NCBI GenBank assembly: GCA_902798965.1
Contig: CADBYS010000012.1
Coordinates: 16,459-80,458, forward strand
Direction: 5' to 3'
From: an uncultured Bacteroidales bacterium
GTDB taxonomy: Bacteria > Bacteroidota > Bacteroidia > Bacteroidales > Paludibacteraceae
Length of the DNA stretch: 64,000 nt
Both the position numbers and the translations under genes were made by a program. The notes under the pieces were generated by a model, which had not been told where the DNA came from, searched no databases, and saw only the letters and a list, made by a program, of their open reading frames with translations. This document shows, in pieces, positions 51,978 through 60,321 of this stretch. The first letter of the stretch is position 1. Each line of letters opens with the position of its first letter.

Positions 51978-53029
51978 ACAGGAAAACGCTGATAGTAGGG
52001 CCTTGTGCGGCAGAGAACGCTGCACAGATGGCAGCAGTAGCACAAGCTTTGAAGCCCGTGCTCGGCGATTCGTCGGCACAAGGTTTTGATATAGTGCTGC
52101 GCGCAGGCTTATGGAAACCCCGCAGCAGCCCGGCAACGTTTCAGGGTGTTGGCGCAGAGGGCTTACCTTGGCTGCAAGATACTGCAAAACAATTGGGTAT
52201 ACCTCCGGCTACGGAGGTAGCACAGCCCGAACATCTGCTATCTGCTTACAAGGCAAGCATCAGGCATTTCTGGATAGGGGCGCGCACCACATCCAACCCG
52301 TTCATGGTGGAGGCGTTGGCAAGCACACAGCTACCTGACAAGCAGAATATCGTGTGGTACATCAAGAACCCCATCTCCCCCGACATCGAACTGTGGTGCG
52401 GGGCTGTTGAGCGGCTGCAAGCCGCAGGTTATGAGCATATATGCGCCATACATCGGGGATTTGCCTTGGGCGATAGCACCACAAGCATCTACCGCAATGC
52501 ACCGATGTGGTCGGTGGCTATCGAGTTCAAGCGCCGCTACCCGGCTATCCCGCTGCTAACCGATGCCAGTCATATAGCCGGCAACGCGGAGCATGTAGCT
52601 ACAATAGCCGAACAGTCGCTGCGTATGGGGATGGACGGATTGATGATTGAGGTGCATCCCGAGCCGCAGAAAGCACTGAGCGATGCACGCCAGCAACTCA
52701 CCCCCGAGGCGCTAAGCGAACTGCTGCAACGCCTGACGATGATAGCAGTCAATCAGCCCGGCAACGAGCAAAACGAACTATCAGCCCTGCGCCAGCAGAT
52801 TGACGAGACCGACGACGAACTCTGGGCACTGCTGCGCAAGCGTATTGATATAGCCCGACGCATCGGCGAGTACAAGCGGGCACACAACATACCTGTGCTG
52901 CAAAACGAGCGATACAACGAGCTGCTCAGCCGACGCATGCATTGGGCAGAGGAACACGGTATTGACCCGCAGGCCGCCAAGCAACTCATGGATATAATCC
53001 ACGAGCAGAGCGTGCTCAGGCAACTATAA
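51974..53029 (+). CDS. 3-deoxy-7-phosphoheptulonate synthase / chorismate mutase fusion
   Basis: A 351-residue two-domain protein of aromatic amino-acid synthesis. Residues 1-255 are a DAHP synthase of the type I-beta/KDO8PS-like class (VGPCAAENAAQ, LRAGLWKPRSSPATFQGVG, WIGARTTSNPF, DASHIAGNAEHV). Residues 265-351 are an AroQ-type chorismate mutase (LRQQIDETDDELWALLRKRI, ARRIGEYKRAHNIPVLQNER). The fusion lets the mutase domain act in feedback or direct channelling. It overlaps the DUF4296 gene start to stop (ATGA). Confidence 0.93.
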   Translation: MNRKTLIVGPCAAENAAQMAAVAQALKPVLGDSSAQGFDIVLRAGLWKPRSSPATFQGVGAEGLPWLQDTAKQLGIPPATEVAQPEHLLSAYKASIRHFWIGARTTSNPFMVEALASTQLPDKQNIVWYIKNPISPDIELWCGAVERLQAAGYEHICAIHRGFALGDSTTSIYRNAPMWSVAIEFKRRYPAIPLLTDASHIAGNAEHVATIAEQSLRMGMDGLMIEVHPEPQKALSDARQQLTPEALSELLQRLTMIAVNQPGNEQNELSALRQQIDETDDELWALLRKRIDIARRIGEYKRAHNIPVLQNERYNELLSRRMHWAEEHGIDPQAAKQLMDIIHEQSVLRQL

Positions 53030-53092
53030 CATATCAGGCTTTTCTCTTTGAGAGAAACGGTCTTTTATCTTTCGACTAAAAATATAAATAAT

Positions 53093-55603
53093 ATGAATAT
53101 TTCTTACAATTGGCTTAAGCGTTACATCTCGCTGCCGGATGATGCCGAGAAGGTGGCAACCATCCTCACTTCCATCGGTTTGGAGGTAGGAACAGTAGAA
53201 CAAGTACAATCCATCCGTGGCGGATTGAAGGGACTGGTGGTAGGTCATGTGCTGACCTGCGTGGAGCACCCGAACTCCGACCACCTGCATATCACCACCG
53301 TTGACCTGGGCGACGGCAATCCGGTACAGATAGTGTGCGGTGCGCCGAACGTAGCTGCCGGACAAAAGGTGATCGTGGCTACCATCGGAACCGTGCTCTA
53401 CAGCGGTGAGGAGTCATTCACCATCAAGCGCGGCAAGATTCGCGGCGAGGAGTCACTGGGTATGATCTGTGCCGAGGACGAGATTGGCGTGGGCACCGAC
53501 CATGCAGGAATCATGGTACTGCCCGAAGATACGCCCGTTGGTCTGGCGGCAAGCGAGTATTTCCATCTGGAAAACGACACGCTCATCGAGGTGGATATAA
53601 CCCCCAACCGTTCGGATGCTATCTCGCACTATGGCGTTGCACGCGACCTGTATGCCTACTATCAGGCACACGGGCAGAAAGAGGTGACTCTCACTCGTCC
53701 CGACGAGAGCGGCTTCAGCATCGACGAACAGGACAGTCCTATCCTCGTCAGCGTGGAGAACGCTGATGCCTGCCCGCGTTACAGCGGCGTGATGGTCAAG
53801 GGCGTGCATGTTCAGGAGAGTCCTGACTGGCTTAAGAAAGCCCTGACAACCATCGGTCTGCGCCCGATTAACAACATCGTGGATATAACGAACTTCGTTT
53901 TGCACGAGTATGGGCAGGCACTGCACGCCTTCGATGCCGACAAGATTACGGGCAACCATATCATCGTCAAGAACTGCGCGGAGGGCACTCCGTTCGTCAC
54001 ACTGGATGGCATTGAGCGCAAACTCAGCGCGGCCGACCTCACCATCAGCAATGCCGAGCGCCCGATGTGCCTGGCAGGCGTGTTCGGCGGCTTGGATTCC
54101 GGTGTAACGGAGCAGACGACCAACATCTTCATCGAGAGTGCATATTTCCACCCCGTAGGAATCCGCAAGACTGCACGTCGTCATCAGTTGCAGACCGACG
54201 CCTCGTTCCGCTACGAGCGCGGTTGTGATCCGAACAACACATTGCATGTGCTGCGTCGCTGCGCGGCGCTCGTCCGCGAGATTGCCGGCGGCAAGATCTG
54301 CCAACCCGTGGATGTACAGAATGGAGAAAACAAAGCAATCAGCGAAGCGCTGTTCATGGAGCCGTTCCACGTAACTTTCAGCCTGGAACGTTGCCACCAA
54401 CTCATCGGTAAAGAGCTTGGTGCGGAAACCATAGAAACCATCCTCCGCGCCCTGGAGATAGAGGTAACCGCCAAGCTTGGCGATTCATGGCAACTCGATG
54501 TGCCGCGTTACCGCGTGGATGTACAGCGCGAGTGCGACGTAGTGGAAGACATTCTGCGTATCTATGGCTACAACAATATCGAGTTCCCCGACAAGCTGAA
54601 TACCAACCTCAGTTATGGCATCAAGCCCGATCCGCAACGCTTGCAGACGCGCATCAGCGAGCAGCTGTCGGCACAAGGGTTCTACGAGATCCTTAACAAC
54701 TCGCTCACCAAGGTTGCCTACTACGAGTATGCCGGCAACCTCGACTCGTGCGTGAAGATCATGAATCCGCTCTCGCAAGACCTGGGTGTACTGCGTCAGT
54801 CACTGCTCTTCGGCGGTTTGGAGAGCATACAGCGTAACGCCAACCGCAAGAACGCTGACCTCAAGCTCTATGAGTTCGGCAACTGCTACCACTACGACAA
54901 ATCGAAAGTCGAAAGTCAAAAGGCGAAAGACCCTAATGCAGCCATCGACCCACTGCGCGCATATAGCGAAGAGATGCATCTTGGCGTATGGATCACAGGT
55001 AACAAAACGCTTCAGTCGTGGGTAATGAAAGAGCAGGAATCAACGTTCTACGAGCTGCGCGCGTATGTCGAGAACATCTTGCGCCGCATGGGCGTGAACG
55101 TCAACGCACTCGTCTATACGCCTATCGAGAAGTCGCCGCTGTATGCCGACGGCCTCATGGTCAGCGCACAAAACGGCAAGCGCCTCGGTGAACTCACCAT
55201 CGTCAGCCGCGAACTGCGCAAGCTGTTCGATATCGACAATCCGGTCTTCTTTGCCGACCTCGACTGGAAAGCCCTGCTCAAGCAGAACAAGCAGTACAAA
55301 CCCGTCATCAACGACCTGCCTAAGTTCCCGGCTGTGAAGCGCGACTTCGCCTTGCTCGTGGATAAGGCTGTACAGTTCGCCGACCTGGCACGCACCGCTT
55401 ACCAAACGGAGAAAAAGTACCTAAAGAACGTGTATCTGTTCGATGTTTATGAGGGCAAGAACCTCGAGGCGGGCAAGAAATCCTACGCCCTCTCCTTCAT
55501 CCTTCAGGACGAAGAGAACACCCTCAAGGATAAGCAGATCGAATCGATCATGGCTCGTCTGCAGAAGGCGTTTGAAGATACGTTTGGAGCAACCCTACGT
55601 TAA
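53093..55603 (+). CDS. pheT: Phenylalanine--tRNA ligase beta subunit
   Basis: An 836-residue beta subunit, MNISYNWLKRYISLPDDAEK. Domains in order: a tRNA-binding EMAP-like domain (VLTCVEHPNSDHLHITTVDL), B3/B4 editing domain (RPINNIVDITNFVLHEYGQA), B5 (RYRVDVQRECDVVEDILRIYG), the catalytic-like core, and the C-terminal ferredoxin-fold anticodon-binding domain. An unusual insert KSKVESQKAKD is encoded at 54898-54930 by GTCGAAA-type repeats. The start at 53093 gives the standard N-terminus; the earlier in-frame Met lies in the spacer. pheS is not in the window. Confidence 0.95.
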   Translation: MNISYNWLKRYISLPDDAEKVATILTSIGLEVGTVEQVQSIRGGLKGLVVGHVLTCVEHPNSDHLHITTVDLGDGNPVQIVCGAPNVAAGQKVIVATIGTVLYSGEESFTIKRGKIRGEESLGMICAEDEIGVGTDHAGIMVLPEDTPVGLAASEYFHLENDTLIEVDITPNRSDAISHYGVARDLYAYYQAHGQKEVTLTRPDESGFSIDEQDSPILVSVENADACPRYSGVMVKGVHVQESPDWLKKALTTIGLRPINNIVDITNFVLHEYGQALHAFDADKITGNHIIVKNCAEGTPFVTLDGIERKLSAADLTISNAERPMCLAGVFGGLDSGVTEQTTNIFIESAYFHPVGIRKTARRHQLQTDASFRYERGCDPNNTLHVLRRCAALVREIAGGKICQPVDVQNGENKAISEALFMEPFHVTFSLERCHQLIGKELGAETIETILRALEIEVTAKLGDSWQLDVPRYRVDVQRECDVVEDILRIYGYNNIEFPDKLNTNLSYGIKPDPQRLQTRISEQLSAQGFYEILNNSLTKVAYYEYAGNLDSCVKIMNPLSQDLGVLRQSLLFGGLESIQRNANRKNADLKLYEFGNCYHYDKSKVESQKAKDPNAAIDPLRAYSEEMHLGVWITGNKTLQSWVMKEQESTFYELRAYVENILRRMGVNVNALVYTPIEKSPLYADGLMVSAQNGKRLGELTIVSRELRKLFDIDNPVFFADLDWKALLKQNKQYKPVINDLPKFPAVKRDFALLVDKAVQFADLARTAYQTEKKYLKNVYLFDVYEGKNLEAGKKSYALSFILQDEENTLKDKQIESIMARLQKAFEDTFGATLR

Positions 55604-55639
55604 CCACGACATATCGAATCATCGACATATCGCAAGACT

Positions 55640-56299
55640 ATGAGACAACTTAAATTCATTTTTACAGTCATGGCGTTGTGCCTCGCTCTTCCGCTACTGG
55701 CAGAGAGCGAGTCGCACCGCGGCATGAATCCGCACATGTTGCGCATTGCTTGGGGTGATCAGCACTTCGAGCACTTGATATGGCATGCATCTTCGCAGCC
55801 TGTTAATAATCTGCCTGACTCGTACAGTGCTGTCTATCAAGAGCATTTCCGCTACACGCAACACTGGTCGTTGGAGTACCAGAATCGTCTGAACCGCTGG
55901 TTCAGTTACGGTGCGATGATCGACGGCAGTGGCGTCATGTGGGATGCTGTGACACGCAATGGCTCAGGTACAGAAACCGGTCGCGTGAACAACCGCTCGC
56001 TATACAACATCGTAGCTATGCCCACCATCTATTTCACCTACCTGCATCACGATTATGTCTCCCTGCATTCGGGATTAGGTATCGGATTGAACATCAATGG
56101 CGGTACAGAAACCGATGCCAAGGGACGTACTACGGTTTGCGCACCGGCAGTGAACCTCACGCTATTAGGACTATCGGCTTGGTATGAGAACTGGTTTGCC
56201 TCGGTCGAACTGGGATCACTCATATCCCTCAAGGACGGGCAAAACATCTACATGTTCGGTAGCCGAATATTCAACGTGGCAATAGGTGTAACATTCTAA
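55640..56299 (+). CDS. Exported outer-membrane barrel-like protein, function unknown
   Basis: A 219-residue protein with a signal peptide (MRQLKFIFTVMALCLALPLL). Strand-like segments: WSLEYQNRLNRWFSYGAMID, YNIVAMPTIYFTYL, YVSLHSGLGIGLNINGG, VNLTLLGLSAWYENWFASVE and RIFNVAIGVTF with a terminal Phe, which is typical of outer-membrane barrels. I do not recognise a named family. It is followed by two lipoprotein genes in the same direction, so the three may serve one surface function. Confidence 0.65.
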   Translation: MRQLKFIFTVMALCLALPLLAESESHRGMNPHMLRIAWGDQHFEHLIWHASSQPVNNLPDSYSAVYQEHFRYTQHWSLEYQNRLNRWFSYGAMIDGSGVMWDAVTRNGSGTETGRVNNRSLYNIVAMPTIYFTYLHHDYVSLHSGLGIGLNINGGTETDAKGRTTVCAPAVNLTLLGLSAWYENWFASVELGSLISLKDGQNIYMFGSRIFNVAIGVTF

Positions 56300-56312
56300 A
56301 ATTCCAACAGCT

Positions 56313-57644
56313 ATGAAACATGCACGATTGATTATAGGAATCATTTCAGCAGTAGTCCTCGCCTCTTGTTCGTGGGGAGACTTGTACGTGGTGGATTTCG
56401 ATAACCCACCCAGCGGCGATAGCACAATGTTCCGTGTTACCAACCGTCGTTACACCGACCTGTCAAACGGTATTCCTACCGATTGCTATCTTCCCGACGG
56501 CTCATTGGTCAATGAGTGGCAAGACAATCAGACCGATGACACACCGCAACGCCGACGCACCTCCGGTACGTCCGGTGCGGGAATGCTACAGGCCTGGCTC
56601 GACAAGATGAATGGAAACAAAGTGGTAGAGATAAGCGGCATATATAAGTCTCTCGATACCGAAGGCAACCCGATTACCCTATCCGGTAAGGTGATCGTTC
56701 CCGCTGACGGTAAGTTCGACCGATACATGCTCATTTCGCACTACACCATCGGTTCCAACAAGGAGGCACCAAGTAATTGCTTCCCTCTGGAGGGACTGCT
56801 ATGCTCCATGGGATATGCCCTTATTTGCCCCGACTATATAGGCTACGGCATCACAGTCGACAAGGTTCACCCCTACCTCGTGATGGATCTCACGGCCATG
56901 AACGTGGTAGATATGTACGTAGCTGTCAAGAAGTATTTCGATGCCGTAAAACTGAAGCCGAAGTACGACGACATCTACCTCATGGGTTACTCACAGGGAG
57001 GCGCGACGACTATGGCAGTGGAGTACATGATTGAAGATATATACAACGAATACATCCTGGAAGAACCTATCAAGATTCGCCGGGTGTTCGCCGGAGGTGG
57101 ACCGTACGATGTCAAAGCTACCTACGAACGATTCGTCACAACGAACGTAGCGGACTATCCCGTAGCTGTCCCCTTGGTTCTGCAAGGAATGATTGCAGGT
57201 AATCATCTTGATCTGGAGATGAGTACAATCATGCAGCCCTGGCTCTGCGATCACTTGGACGAATGGGTTAACAGCAAGAAGTACGTCACCAAGGAGATCA
57301 ATAACCTCATAGGCACCAAGGTTACCAGCAAGATGCTCACCGAAACCGGCATGGATGTGCAGAGCAAGGAGGTGAGCGAGCTATTCAAGGCCATGGTGGA
57401 AAACTCCATCATTTCCTACGCCTGGATACCGCAAGCACCGGTATATATCATGCACTCCATGGACGACGAGACGGTCACCTATACCAATGCCACCAATGCC
57501 AAGCAACGTTGGGCTACCGCCAATATAACGTACAACTTCGGACACTACGGCGGACATGTCATGACCTGCCTACGATTCATCCTCACAGTCAAGACGCTGC
57601 TGGAGATTGAGCAGGCTGAGGAACAGACGCGTTACCTGAATTAA
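56313..57644 (+). CDS. Alpha/beta-hydrolase lipoprotein
   Basis: A 443-residue lipoprotein (lipobox VLASC, Cys19). The fold is that of a lipase/peptidase-type alpha/beta hydrolase: nucleophile serine in MGYSQGGATTMAV, acid in MHSMDDETVTY and base histidine in GHYGGHVMT. The oxyanion region is probably HYTIGSNKEAP. It resembles secretory lipase or prolyl oligopeptidase-like enzymes; the substrate is unknown. It lies 13 bases after the barrel-like gene at 55640. Confidence 0.78.
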   Translation: MKHARLIIGIISAVVLASCSWGDLYVVDFDNPPSGDSTMFRVTNRRYTDLSNGIPTDCYLPDGSLVNEWQDNQTDDTPQRRRTSGTSGAGMLQAWLDKMNGNKVVEISGIYKSLDTEGNPITLSGKVIVPADGKFDRYMLISHYTIGSNKEAPSNCFPLEGLLCSMGYALICPDYIGYGITVDKVHPYLVMDLTAMNVVDMYVAVKKYFDAVKLKPKYDDIYLMGYSQGGATTMAVEYMIEDIYNEYILEEPIKIRRVFAGGGPYDVKATYERFVTTNVADYPVAVPLVLQGMIAGNHLDLEMSTIMQPWLCDHLDEWVNSKKYVTKEINNLIGTKVTSKMLTETGMDVQSKEVSELFKAMVENSIISYAWIPQAPVYIMHSMDDETVTYTNATNAKQRWATANITYNFGHYGGHVMTCLRFILTVKTLLEIEQAEEQTRYLN

Positions 57645-57688
57645 GCTGGTCATATATTGTTTAACCGATGATTGTAAAAGATACCATT

Positions 57689-58615
57689 ATGATTAAAAAG
57701 ATATATATAGCCCTTGCAGCATTCGGAATGTTGCTCACGTTCAGCGCTTGCAATCCTGAGGCAAAAGCCGTCAGCGGTTTGAAGGTGTCGATTGATATCA
57801 ATCCGTATATCATCTCGTCTGGTTTCGTCAAGTGCAAATTCACGCCGAGCGATGAAGCCTACTACCATATCGGCATCGTTGCCAAGTCCGATGCCCCGGA
57901 TACCACCCAAAATTATAGCGTCAAGAGTTTTATGGCATTGCAGCTGGATATTGCGTATGCTGAATACATGGATTGGCGAATATGGTTGCTCGCTGATGGC
58001 GTACAACCGGTGGCTGAGTTCCCGACGCACTCCCTGCAATACGGAACAGTGGAGCATAACTTCCCCATGTTGGAGCCTAACAAGGAGTATATGATCTACG
58101 CTTTCGTCGTGGATTCGCATACCAATAAGCCCGACGGACGACTGTTCACTTATTACGTCAACACCACCGAGAAATCGGAGTTCGAGGACATTAAGTTCGA
58201 GTACCGCGTGCGGGGTTACTGGGATTACATCTATCCTATTCTGTTCAACCCGAGAGGCGCCGGCGAGGAGATTGTCGATTACGTACCCTGGGTGGGAGCT
58301 ACAACCGACTCACTCAATCTCGTCCAATACGGCTACAGCAGCCCGGCGGCATATTTCGAGGAGAATTTTGCCGAATATATCCTCTACAAGGAAGACTCCC
58401 GTATCCACTACGGCATCTATGCCCATAACAACAACGGTATAGGCGACGGCACTTCCACCACTTACTTCGAGAGCGGTCACACCTATTATACAGGCATCAC
58501 CCTGATGGATGGCTATCAGTCCAAAGACGCACTGACCATCTACAAGTTCACGTGGCAAGACGAGAAAACCCAACTGCTATTCAAACCTGTCGACCGCCTC
58601 TCTACCGACTGGTAG
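57689..58615 (+). CDS. Lipoprotein of unknown function
   Basis: A 308-residue lipoprotein (signal KKIYIALAAFGMLLTFSAC, lipobox Cys). The N-terminal half has a fibronectin-like beta pattern (KVSIDINPYIISSGFVKCKF, NFPMLEPNKEYMIYAFVVDS). The C-terminal half contains RGYWDYIYPILFNPRG and HYGIYAHNNNGIGDGTSTTY. No catalytic motif is evident. An ATG 7 codons earlier (57668) is possible. It ends just before a convergent glycosyltransferase. Confidence 0.68.
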   Translation: MIKKIYIALAAFGMLLTFSACNPEAKAVSGLKVSIDINPYIISSGFVKCKFTPSDEAYYHIGIVAKSDAPDTTQNYSVKSFMALQLDIAYAEYMDWRIWLLADGVQPVAEFPTHSLQYGTVEHNFPMLEPNKEYMIYAFVVDSHTNKPDGRLFTYYVNTTEKSEFEDIKFEYRVRGYWDYIYPILFNPRGAGEEIVDYVPWVGATTDSLNLVQYGYSSPAAYFEENFAEYILYKEDSRIHYGIYAHNNNGIGDGTSTTYFESGHTYYTGITLMDGYQSKDALTIYKFTWQDEKTQLLFKPVDRLSTDW

Positions 58616-58620
58616 CAGGC

Positions 58621-59430
58621 TTACCGGTTCAGCACTTGGGAATTGTATAACCTGCGTTCGGAATCGAACACCCACCCCCACTTATTGAAATAGCGGGTCA
58701 TATTAGCGGCATGTATCCACAGCATTTTCAGGCTGTGGTACGATGCCTGCTTGTGGGCATGAACGATCGTTTCGGAAGGATAGTATAAGGTCAGGTACTC
58801 ACGGTGTATACGGCGCGTCAGGTCTATATCTTCGGGATACATAAAGTACCGCTCGTCGAATACCCCGACTTTGGTTAGGGCTTCGGTGCGCAGCAGCATA
58901 AAGCAGCCGGATAGGTAAGGAGCGTTGATCGGACGGTCATGATCCAGTGCGCGCAACTCGAATCGGGCATTAGCGCGGCTGTTCTTTCCTAACTTGCCAA
59001 GCAGTATGCGTCGTAGCAGATCACAGGGCGTGGGCAGCAATTTGCACAGATACTGCATCTCGCCTTCAGGATTCACCACGCGCGGCATCAGTTGGCCTAT
59101 AGCGGGATTCTCAATCATCACACCTACCAGCCGGTCAATAGCCTCAGCTTGCACCTCGATATCCGAATTGATAACTAAGTGGAAGGGTATATCGTCGTAT
59201 ATCGATTCGTAGATTGCCCGGTTGTGCGCTGCGCCATACCCCATGTTCCGCTCGTTGTGCATATAGTGCACGCCCCGTTCCCAATTGCGTTCGGGCAAGG
59301 GCTCGGGAGAGTTGTCCACCAGGTAGATGCTGTTCACGCTCTCGGCGCGCAGCAACTCATGCACCAGCCCCAGCCACTCGCTCTCGGGTGTCCGGTACAA
59401 CACAATCGATATATTCAACAATTTTCCCAT
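58621..59430 (-). CDS. Glycosyltransferase family 2
   Basis: A 269-residue GT-A enzyme of the WbbL/rhamnosyltransferase type: NISIVLYRTPESEWLG at the N-terminus, YLVDNSP, NMGYGAAHNRAI, the metal-binding HLVINSDIEV, YLSGCFMLLRTEAL, GVFDERYFMYPEDIDL and a basic C-terminus. It likely adds a sugar to a surface polysaccharide. Upstream lies the 14-bp tandem array and then the rpsP terminator, with no recognised promoter. Confidence 0.88.
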   Translation of the reverse strand: MGKLLNISIVLYRTPESEWLGLVHELLRAESVNSIYLVDNSPEPLPERNWERGVHYMHNERNMGYGAAHNRAIYESIYDDIPFHLVINSDIEVQAEAIDRLVGVMIENPAIGQLMPRVVNPEGEMQYLCKLLPTPCDLLRRILLGKLGKNSRANARFELRALDHDRPINAPYLSGCFMLLRTEALTKVGVFDERYFMYPEDIDLTRRIHREYLTLYYPSETIVHAHKQASYHSLKMLWIHAANMTRYFNKWGWVFDSERRLYNSQVLNR

Positions 59431-59433
59431 TCA

Positions 59434-59503
59434 ACACGCAGTCACCAACACGCAGTCACTAACACGCAGTCGCCAACACGAAGTCACCAACACGCAGTCA
59501 CCA
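59434..59503. repeat. Five tandem 14-bp units
   Basis: ACACGCAGTCACCA, ACACGCAGTCACTA, ACACGCAGTCGCCA, ACACGAAGTCACCA and ACACGCAGTCACCA stand head to tail between the GT2 start and the rpsP terminator. Confidence 0.92.
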
Positions 59504-59515
59504 ACAGTTTTAACT

Positions 59516-59551
59516 AAAAAAGTGGTGTCCCCACGGGGTGCACCACTTTTT
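59516..59551 (-). terminator. Terminator after rpsP
   Basis: AAAAAGTGGTG and CACCACTTTTT pair around a loop with a nested CCCC/GGGG stem. It sits 18 bases after the rpsP stop and has runs suited to ending transcription in either direction. Confidence 0.8.
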
Positions 59552-59568
59552 CTGCATCGTGCAGCCGA

Positions 59569-60108
59569 TTATTCAGCGGCAGCCTCTTGCGTAGCCTCAG
59601 CAGCTTCCTTTGCAGCCTCTACGGCGGCAGCGGCGAGTGCCTCAGCGGCTTCTTGACGTTTCTTGGCGATCTCGGCAGCCTTTGCCTTGTTGGTCTCTAC
59701 CTCTTGTGCGAGCAGAGCCTTGGCAGCGGCAGCTTTCTTGTCAGCCTCGCTGCGGCTGATCTTGCCGAGCTTGGCATCCTTCTGAGCCTTCCATGCGTCG
59801 AAACGCTTCTGAGCCTCAGCTTCGTTGAAGGCGCCCTTCTTAACGCCACCCTGCAAGTGCTTCATCAGCATAACGCCCTCACCTGACAGCAGGTTGCGAA
59901 CGGTATCGGTGGGTTGAGCACCTACGGTTACCCAATACAATGCGCGCTCGAAGTTCAGATCTACCGTGCAAGGATTGGTGTTGGGGTTGTACGAGCCAAT
60001 ACGCTCAATGATTTTGCCGTCACGAGGTGAACGACTGTCGGCTACTACGATATGGTAGTATGCATAGTCCTTGTGACCATGACGAGCCAAACGAATTTTT
60101 GTTGCCAT
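59569..60108 (-). CDS. rpsP: 30S ribosomal protein S16 with long C-terminal tail
   Basis: A 179-residue protein whose first 80-90 residues are S16 ([54 protein letters not shown]). The rest, about 80 residues, is a Lys/Ala/Glu-rich helical tail ([40 protein letters not shown]). Tails like this occur on S16 of other Bacteroidota and may stay outside the folded subunit. Promoter at 60226-60258, terminator at 59516; it is a single-gene unit. Confidence 0.94.
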   Translation of the reverse strand: MATKIRLARHGHKDYAYYHIVVADSRSPRDGKIIERIGSYNPNTNPCTVDLNFERALYWVTVGAQPTDTVRNLLSGEGVMLMKHLQGGVKKGAFNEAEAQKRFDAWKAQKDAKLGKISRSEADKKAAAAKALLAQEVETNKAKAAEIAKKRQEAAEALAAAAVEAAKEAAEATQEAAAE

Positions 60109-60225
60109 TTTTCTTTGTTTGTTTGTGGACTACGATTGCTCGAATCGCGTGTCCGGGTTAGTAACTTGTGACCTCTCCTTCGGAGAAAATCACCTTAATG
60201 GTATACCTTTTACTCGAAAAGGCTT

Positions 60226-60258
60226 GCAAAGGTACAACAAAAAATGCATATTTGCAAA
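60226..60258 (-). promoter_or_regulatory. Bacteroidota promoter for rpsP
   Basis: On the minus strand TTTG (60255-60258), 20 bases, TACCTTTGC (60226-60234), followed by a leader of about 110 bases with a small TCTCC/GGAGA hairpin. Confidence 0.85.
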
Positions 60259-60321
60259 TTTTCTGCACGGAAAACTGCAAAATTATGCATTTTTTGCTCT
60301 ATTATGCACCTTAGGCTTGCA

